From contig JBGVRT010000133.1 of the NCBI GenBank assembly GCA_045128735.1, forward strand, positions 1 to 64,000: a stretch of 64,000 nucleotides of DNA, given 5' to 3'. This DNA is from RGIG8775 sp045128735. Its GTDB lineage: Bacteria > Bacillota > Clostridia > Oscillospirales > CAG-272. The notes beneath the pieces are model-generated. The model saw only the letters and a list, made by a program, of their open reading frames with translations. It was not told the DNA's origin and ran no database searches. Shown here one piece after another: positions 59,576 to 64,000 of the stretch. Within the stretch, counting starts at the first letter, position 1; each line of letters opens with the position of its first letter. The position numbers and the translations under genes were made by a program.

Positions 59576-60142
59576 ATGGAAACACTCGAATTATTATATG
59601 AAAAATGTGCGGAATGTAAAGGCTGTGCCCTTCACGAATCGCGCACAAACTGCGTTTTCGGATACGGAAACCCCAATGCCGACCTTATGTTTGTCGGTGA
59701 AGCCCCCGGCGAGCAGGAGGATCTCAAGGGAATTCCCTTTGTTGGCCGCGCGGGTCAGTTGCTTGACAAATTTCTCTACGCTGTTGACATCAACCGCGAG
59801 GACGTATACATTGCCAACATTCTCAAATGCCGTCCGCCAAAGAACCGCGACCCTCTGCCCGAGGAGGAGGAGGCTTGCATAGGTTATCTGCGGGAGCAGG
59901 TAAAGATTATCAAGCCCAAAATGATAGTTTGCCTTGGCAGAATTTCAGCGATGAAGCTTATCAAGCCCGATTTCAAGATAACACAAGAACACGGAAAGTG
60001 GTTTGAAAAGGGACCATTCCTTATGTGCGCTGTCTACCACCCTGCACTCCTGCTCCGCGACCCGCGAAAAAAGGACGATATGCTTATTGATATGAAAGCC
60101 ATCAAGGCAAAGCTTGACCAGCTTTGCGAGGAGGAAAAATGA
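59576..60142 (+). CDS. Uracil-DNA glycosylase, family 4
   Basis: Iron-sulphur uracil-DNA glycosylase removing uracil from DNA. 188 residues: Cys pairs at the N-terminus (CAECKGCAL), motif 1 GEAPGEQEDLKGIPFVGRAG, ANILKCRPPKNRDP, a further Cys in EEACIGYL for the [4Fe-4S] cluster, and motif 2 YHPALLLRDP. The ATG at 59576 has AGGAG upstream; the longer frame starts inside the promoter. It overlaps the AEC transporter gene by ATGA, so the two are cotranscribed. Confidence 0.94.
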   Translation: METLELLYEKCAECKGCALHESRTNCVFGYGNPNADLMFVGEAPGEQEDLKGIPFVGRAGQLLDKFLYAVDINREDVYIANILKCRPPKNRDPLPEEEEACIGYLREQVKIIKPKMIVCLGRISAMKLIKPDFKITQEHGKWFEKGPFLMCAVYHPALLLRDPRKKDDMLIDMKAIKAKLDQLCEEEK

Positions 60143-61086
60143 GCATTCCCTTTGAACAGTTCCTTAACGTTATTGCAACTATATTTTTCCTTTTGGCTGT
60201 TGGCTACATTATTCAAAAGCTCGGAATAGTTGACGACGTATCCTCAAACCGACTTTCAAAGCTTATTGTCGGCATTGCACAGCCAATGCTGATTTTCTCC
60301 TCACTTATCGGAATGGAGTTTTCGCCAGACACCGCAAAATCCGGCTTCAGAATGCTTCTCATCGGTCTTGGCGTTCACGCGTTAATGGCGGTTTTCGCCT
60401 ACTTCTCCTGCAGTTGGATAAGAGACCTTAACGAGCGAAAGATTACCGAGTTTGCCATGGTGCTTGGAAACTGCGGATTTATCGGATTTCCCATCTTCGA
60501 GTCGCTTTTCGGTGACGAGGGACTTTTCCTCGGCGCATTTTTCATAATCAGCTTTCAGTTGACTCTTTGGACTTGGGGAGTTATGATATTCGCCCGCAAG
60601 CGAAGTGACATCAAAATAAGCATCAAGCAAATACTTATAAACAAAGGCACGGTGCCCTGCGTAATAGGCTTGATTTTCTTCTTCCTCGGCAATCCTCTGC
60701 CCGAATTCTTAGTAAGCGGATGCGATTATCTCGCCTCGCTTTGCACACCTATCTCGGTGCTTATCACAGGTGCGCTTATTGCCACAAAGCCCATAAAGGA
60801 GTTCTTCACACTACCAAAGCTTTACTACCTTTCATTTATGAAGCTGTTGGTGCTTCCCATTGCCGTCTGCGCAATTATGTCTATATTCAACTTTGACGCG
60901 GACACAATAATATTCTGCACCATTGCGGCGGCAATGCCCTCGGCGGCTATTGCTTCGATGTTCGGTTCTATCTATTCGGTGTCGCCGTCCTACGCATCGC
61001 AGGCCGTGGGATTTACCACACTTTTATCCATAGGCACTATGCCTTGCACGCTTCTTATTGCGCCAAAAATAATAGAATGGCTTTAA
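60139..61086 (+). CDS. AEC family transporter
   Basis: Auxin-efflux-carrier superfamily permease, 315 residues with about ten hydrophobic segments. It begins FLNVIATIFFLLAVGYIIQKLGIV and has GIAQPMLIFSSL, VLGNCGFIGFPIFESLFG, and GFTTLLSIGTMP at the end, typical of the family, which exports malate or other small organic anions. Substrate unknown. ATG at 60139 behind GGAGG, overlapping the glycosylase stop. Confidence 0.9.
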   Translation: MSIPFEQFLNVIATIFFLLAVGYIIQKLGIVDDVSSNRLSKLIVGIAQPMLIFSSLIGMEFSPDTAKSGFRMLLIGLGVHALMAVFAYFSCSWIRDLNERKITEFAMVLGNCGFIGFPIFESLFGDEGLFLGAFFIISFQLTLWTWGVMIFARKRSDIKISIKQILINKGTVPCVIGLIFFFLGNPLPEFLVSGCDYLASLCTPISVLITGALIATKPIKEFFTLPKLYYLSFMKLLVLPIAVCAIMSIFNFDADTIIFCTIAAAMPSAAIASMFGSIYSVSPSYASQAVGFTTLLSIGTMPCTLLIAPKIIEWL

Positions 61087-61101
61087 TATTAAACACGAAT
61101 T

Positions 61102-61134
61102 ACGGCTGAGCCTTTGACTCAGCCGTGATTTTTT
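61102..61134. terminator. Bidirectional terminator between convergent genes
   Basis: ACGGCTGAG and CTCAGCCGT (nine pairs) followed by GATTTTTT on the plus strand; it serves the transporter gene and overlaps the end of the convergent GerA gene. Confidence 0.82.
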
Positions 61135-62551
61135 ATGCGTCTTTCTTTTTTACTCTGAACAGCAATGCCGCCATTCCCTTGGGAGAAAACGGAATAAGTG
61201 GGTAGAGGTAATTGCGCTTTCCGTTTGCCGTTTTGTTTGTTGCGATAAGCGTAATTATAATAACCGTTCCTATTGCAAGTCCATACACGTCGAAAAGCGC
61301 GATGAGAACAAGCAATATTATTCGCATAAACTTAAATGCGTAACCGAGCTGATAATTGCGCTGTGAAAAGTTGGCTATCGAAACAAACGCCATATAGAGA
61401 ATAACCTCGGGGATAAGCCAACCTATTTCTATAGCGAAGTCCCCCAATATAAGACCGCCGATAACCGAAAGCGAGTTTGACAGCATATCGGGAGTATTCA
61501 TTGATGCCATACGAAGTCCGTCAATAACAAATTCCACAAGCAAAAGCTGTGCGAGAATCGGAATTTTGCCAGCCTCCTGCGGCAGAGCAAACTGCAACCA
61601 GTCGGGTACAAGCTCGGGATTTTTAGTCATTAGATACCACACGGGTGTCAGAAACATTGTCAGCCACATTATTATTTGCCTTACGATTCTTAAAAAGCTA
61701 CCCGTAAACGGCGGAAAATAATAGTCGTTTGTCTCCTGCAAGAACTCAAATATGGTGGTGGGCAACATCATAACCTCAGGAGAATTATCGACGATTATCA
61801 TAAGTCCGCCCTCCATAATCTGCGCGGCAGCGGTATCGGGGCGCTCTGTGGTGCGTATTTTGGGAAACGGATTATACCAGCCGCTTTTTATCAAGCATTC
61901 GGCAAGCGACTGATGTCCAAGCGACAGCGACTCGGTCTTTATTTCATTAAGCTTTCTGCTTATTTTGGCTACGTAATCCATATCGGCGCGGTCGGACATA
62001 TAGCACAGCACCACGTCGGTTTTGGACACGCTTCCCACGGTAAAATGCTTCATTGTCAGCGCGGTGTCTCTTATGCGGCGGCGTATGAGGGCTGTGTTGA
62101 AAATAAGACCTTCAACAAATCCGTCGCGCGCGCCAAGCATAACGCGGTCGTTTTGCGGCTCACCAATTGAGCGTGCGGGATAAGTTCGCGCGTCAATTAT
62201 AATCGCCTTATCCTCAAAGCTACTGCCAATCATCAGTGCCGCGCCAGAAAGGGTCATTTGTATCATTGTGTCAAGCGACTCACACAAATCTGTCTCCACG
62301 TACGCCGCCGCACTTTCGGCGAATTTTTGGGCGGCGCTCGGCGAGCTTTCGCCCAAGCCCTTAAGCGCAACAAAGCTGAGCATCAGTTTACTCATTATTG
62401 CGTCCTTAATAAAGCCGTCCAGATAGTAAAACGTAAGCTCATCCTGCCCCACCGCAAGTGTCTTCTTTATTATATCAAAATTTTCTTCCACCCGAAACAG
62501 ATTGTCAAGTCTTTGCACGTTATCTTTGTAATCGGTTGATAATCTTTTCAT
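61133..62551 (-). CDS. GerA family spore germination protein
   Basis: Spore inner-membrane protein of the GerA/SpoVAF family, 472 residues. A soluble N-terminal half (VEENFDIIKKTLAVGQDELTFYYLDG; YMSDRADMDYVAKISRKLNEI) leads to a membrane half with the family pattern GGLMIIVDNSPEVMMLPTTIFEF, LRIVRQIIMWLTMFLTPVWYL and EIGWLIPEVILYMAFVSIANF. No gerB, gerC or spoVA genes are adjacent. The N-terminal spacing resembles SpoVAF more than a nutrient-receptor A subunit; that is inference. ATG start five bases after GGAGG. Confidence 0.9.
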   Translation of the reverse strand: MKRLSTDYKDNVQRLDNLFRVEENFDIIKKTLAVGQDELTFYYLDGFIKDAIMSKLMLSFVALKGLGESSPSAAQKFAESAAAYVETDLCESLDTMIQMTLSGAALMIGSSFEDKAIIIDARTYPARSIGEPQNDRVMLGARDGFVEGLIFNTALIRRRIRDTALTMKHFTVGSVSKTDVVLCYMSDRADMDYVAKISRKLNEIKTESLSLGHQSLAECLIKSGWYNPFPKIRTTERPDTAAAQIMEGGLMIIVDNSPEVMMLPTTIFEFLQETNDYYFPPFTGSFLRIVRQIIMWLTMFLTPVWYLMTKNPELVPDWLQFALPQEAGKIPILAQLLLVEFVIDGLRMASMNTPDMLSNSLSVIGGLILGDFAIEIGWLIPEVILYMAFVSIANFSQRNYQLGYAFKFMRIILLVLIALFDVYGLAIGTVIIITLIATNKTANGKRNYLYPLIPFSPKGMAALLFRVKKKDA

Positions 62552-62629
62552 CGCTTCCTCCGAATTTTATTAACAAGATTATTCTTGCCAAAGGAAGCAG
62601 ATTTTATCCAAGCGAGGAAAAAAGAGTAT

Positions 62630-62667
62630 AAAAAACAAGATTGCTTCCCGACCAATTCGGAAAGCAA
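62630..62667 (-). terminator. Terminator after the CBM9-like gene
   Basis: TTGCTTCCCG and CGGAAAGCAA (62641-62650 and 62658-62667) pair with one wobble; on the minus strand TCTTGTTTTTT follows. Confidence 0.8.
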
Positions 62668-62695
62668 CCTTGCTATGAATATTTATTTTAACTAA

Positions 62696-63571
62696 TTACT
62701 TAGCTCTTCTTCTGAGAGAAACAAGTGCTGTTGCGCCAAGTGCAAGTGCAGCAACCATAGCTACTACAACGTAGATGATAGTTGTATCAGCTGTGTAGGG
62801 AGCGTAGTTGAACTTGATGTAACCCAACTTGCTAACCATCCACTGGTTGAAACCGTTAACGGGGTCAGAGGATACCATGATACGGGTAGCAAGCTCGCCT
62901 GTAGAGTCGTAGTCGTTGATCATAAGACCGAAGGAGATGTACTCGCCGATCTCATACTTGTCATCGGGAATGTCAATTCTAAACTCGCAGTCATAACCCT
63001 TATCGGTGTGCTTAGCTGTACCCTGAAGCCAGTTTACGGGGTTGGGAGAGCCCTGCTCTGCAGTACCCTGCATTGTTGTACCGGACTGACCAAGTCTTGC
63101 AGAGATGTAACCCTCGTGAGATACACGGGACTGGTAGGGAGTGTCGTCAGCAACGTTAAGACCGCTGTTATCCCAGTCAACAAGGATCTCTACGCTATCC
63201 TCGGTGTACTTGGACGTAAGCGCATCGGGAGCCTTTGTGTTAAGTGTAGCATCGGTTACTTCAACGTAAACCCAGATGTACTGTGTATCGTATACAATGT
63301 ATGCAACGCCCTCTGCGGGAGCCTCGCCGTTTTCACGGGGATAGAACTCCCAGGGTGTGCCGTCCTGCTTCTTGGACACATAGTTGACCGGAATGGGAGT
63401 AGCTGCGTCGTAAACAGACTCCTTAACTGCGTCAAGTCTGATGGACTTTCTCTCAACGTTTGCGATTTCGCCGTAATTGTGGTAGCCTTCACCTGTCATT
63501 GCGCTTGTAGCAAGAGCAAATGTAGCTGCGAGCATCATTACAACGAGAACCAAGCTCAAAAACTTTTTCAT
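62696..63571 (-). CDS. Surface protein with CBM9-like (DOMON) domain
   Basis: Secreted, membrane-anchored protein of 291 residues. Signal peptide (residues 1-24, KKFLSLVLVVMMLAATFALATSAM region), a domain of about 200 residues resembling carbohydrate-binding family 9/DOMON (RLDAVKESVYDAATPIPVNY, AYIVYDTQYIWVYVEVTDATL split, YTEDSVEILVDWDNSG, YDCEFRIDIPDD), and a C-terminal hydrophobic anchor with a RRRAK stop. No LPXTG motif. Probably binds a sugar, polyphenol or haem at the surface; no catalytic domain. ATG start with GGAG; strong promoter upstream. Confidence 0.78.
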   Translation of the reverse strand: MKKFLSLVLVVMMLAATFALATSAMTGEGYHNYGEIANVERKSIRLDAVKESVYDAATPIPVNYVSKKQDGTPWEFYPRENGEAPAEGVAYIVYDTQYIWVYVEVTDATLNTKAPDALTSKYTEDSVEILVDWDNSGLNVADDTPYQSRVSHEGYISARLGQSGTTMQGTAEQGSPNPVNWLQGTAKHTDKGYDCEFRIDIPDDKYEIGEYISFGLMINDYDSTGELATRIMVSSDPVNGFNQWMVSKLGYIKFNYAPYTADTTIIYVVVAMVAALALGATALVSLRRRAK

Positions 63572-63681
63572 AATATGTTCTCCTTATCTGTTTTCGTCGG
63601 ACCTCGCCGACATAATTGTTTTTAGCAGATGAAACGTAAAGCATAAATTGCCCAACACAACATCCGCTTATACACATCGGT

Positions 63682-63710
63682 ATTTTACCACATCCTAAGC
63701 TTTTTGTCAA
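63682..63710 (-). promoter_or_regulatory. Promoter for the CBM9-like gene
   Basis: TTGACA (63705-63710), 17 bases, TAAAAT (63682-63687) on the minus strand, with TGTGG before the -10 box. The leader to the start is about 105 bases. Confidence 0.88.
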
Positions 63711-63805
63711 TACATTTTTATATTTTCGTCCAAATAAATAAACAAGTGCGCAAATGTTTGTACAATTTGACAATGCTTTTCTGTTGACAAATTTGCAACA
63801 AACTG

Positions 63806-63834
63806 TTGATTTTTCAACAAGTTTGTGGTATAAT
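63806..63834 (+). promoter_or_regulatory. Promoter of the last gene, with dyad
   Basis: TTGATT (63806-63811), 17 bases, TATAAT (63829-63834), with TGTGG before the -10 box. An imperfect dyad, AACTGTTGA and TCAACAAGTT (63801-63823), overlaps the -35 box and could be an operator. Confidence 0.65.
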
Positions 63835-63887
63835 TGCTGTATATGAACAAATTTCCGCCACAGAAACCCGATTTTAAGGAGATTTTA

Positions 63888-64000
63888 ATGAACGAAATCA
63901 AGACAAATGATGTTGAAGCGGTAAAGGAAGAAGTTGTTGAGGTCATCGACACGCCCACCGAAGAAACCGACACAAAAAAGAAAAAGAAGGACCCGCGCAG
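63888..64000 (+). CDS. Start of an unidentified protein (truncated by window edge)
   Basis: Open frame from the ATG at 63888 (AAGGAG upstream) to the window edge without a stop, 37 complete codons. It encodes an acidic segment (VEAVKEEVVEVIDTPTEE) followed by a Lys-rich run (TDTKKKKKDPR). The charged N-terminus suggests a cytoplasmic leader before a domain outside the window; nothing more can be said. Confidence 0.7.
   Translation, partial: MNEIKTNDVEAVKEEVVEVIDTPTEETDTKKKKKDPR

Overview
The window reads as a chromosomal segment of a Gram-positive, spore-forming anaerobe of the class Clostridia (Bacillota). Evidence: strong GGAGG ribosome binding sites, frequent GTG/TTG starts, TTGACA/TATAAT promoters with 17-base spacers, a GerA-type spore germination protein, a MecA adaptor, a SipW-type secreted protein, LytR-CpsA-Psr and MraZ/dcw genes in a Firmicutes-like order, and an L10 leader. 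Base composition looks close to balanced (not computed). Several protein types (Cys-containing ene-reductase, carbohydrate-binding surface protein, ThuA) suggest a gut or other anoxic host-associated habitat; that is inference. I see no rRNA, tRNA, CRISPR array, phage or insertion sequence.

Layout. 1-165: short direct repeats. 166-2055: aldo/keto reductase and nucleoside hydrolase. 2179-2355: rpsU. 2479-21802: a compact minus-strand housekeeping run read from dprA and an rRNA methyltransferase through topA, trmFO, plsX, rnc, a radical SAM gene, smc, ftsY, rdgB, yhbY, nadD, yqeK, an LCP gene, rsfS and leuS. 21951-23357: infC-rpmI-rplT with a leader terminator and an apparent AUC start on infC. 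23396-25781: acetyltransferase, then an AraC regulator and a ThuA-like protein. 25860-28154: a TasA-like secreted protein behind an elaborate leader. 28235-31538: nif3-like, trmK, DUF1858, prfB and a small membrane protein. 31577-37602: an accessory redox cluster (fumarate-reductase-like flavoprotein, SDR, ene-reductase) divergent from an AraC regulator and a 2-hydroxyacid dehydrogenase. 37646-38976: rplJ-rplL with attenuator. 39067-42496: a lipoprotein with an inactivated protease-like domain, DUF554 protein and ftsZ. 42686-53613: a dcw cluster (mraZ, rsmH, unknown membrane protein, PBP, murE, murF, mraY, ftsW, murG). 53788-62551: radical SAM YhcC-like gene, aminotransferase, DinG-like helicase, mecA, family-4 uracil-DNA glycosylase, AEC transporter, GerA protein. 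62696-64000: a CBM9-like surface protein and the start of a Lys-rich protein running off the window.

How the parts work together. The core is growth machinery: translation (leuS, infC, rpmI, rplT, rplJ, rplL, prfB, rsfS, rpsU), chromosome and membrane biogenesis (smc, topA, ftsY, plsX), and cell wall/division (dcw cluster, ftsZ, LCP). Accessory islands sit between these blocks and are where the unusual features lie: (i) the TasA-like gene with flanking inverted repeats, an early terminator and a nested-stem RNA element; (ii) the ene-reductase/SDR/flavoprotein set, the same three enzyme classes used in bacterial isoflavone and bile-acid reduction; (iii) the protease-like lipoprotein that has lost catalytic residues; (iv) an unrecognised membrane protein in the ftsL position of the dcw cluster.
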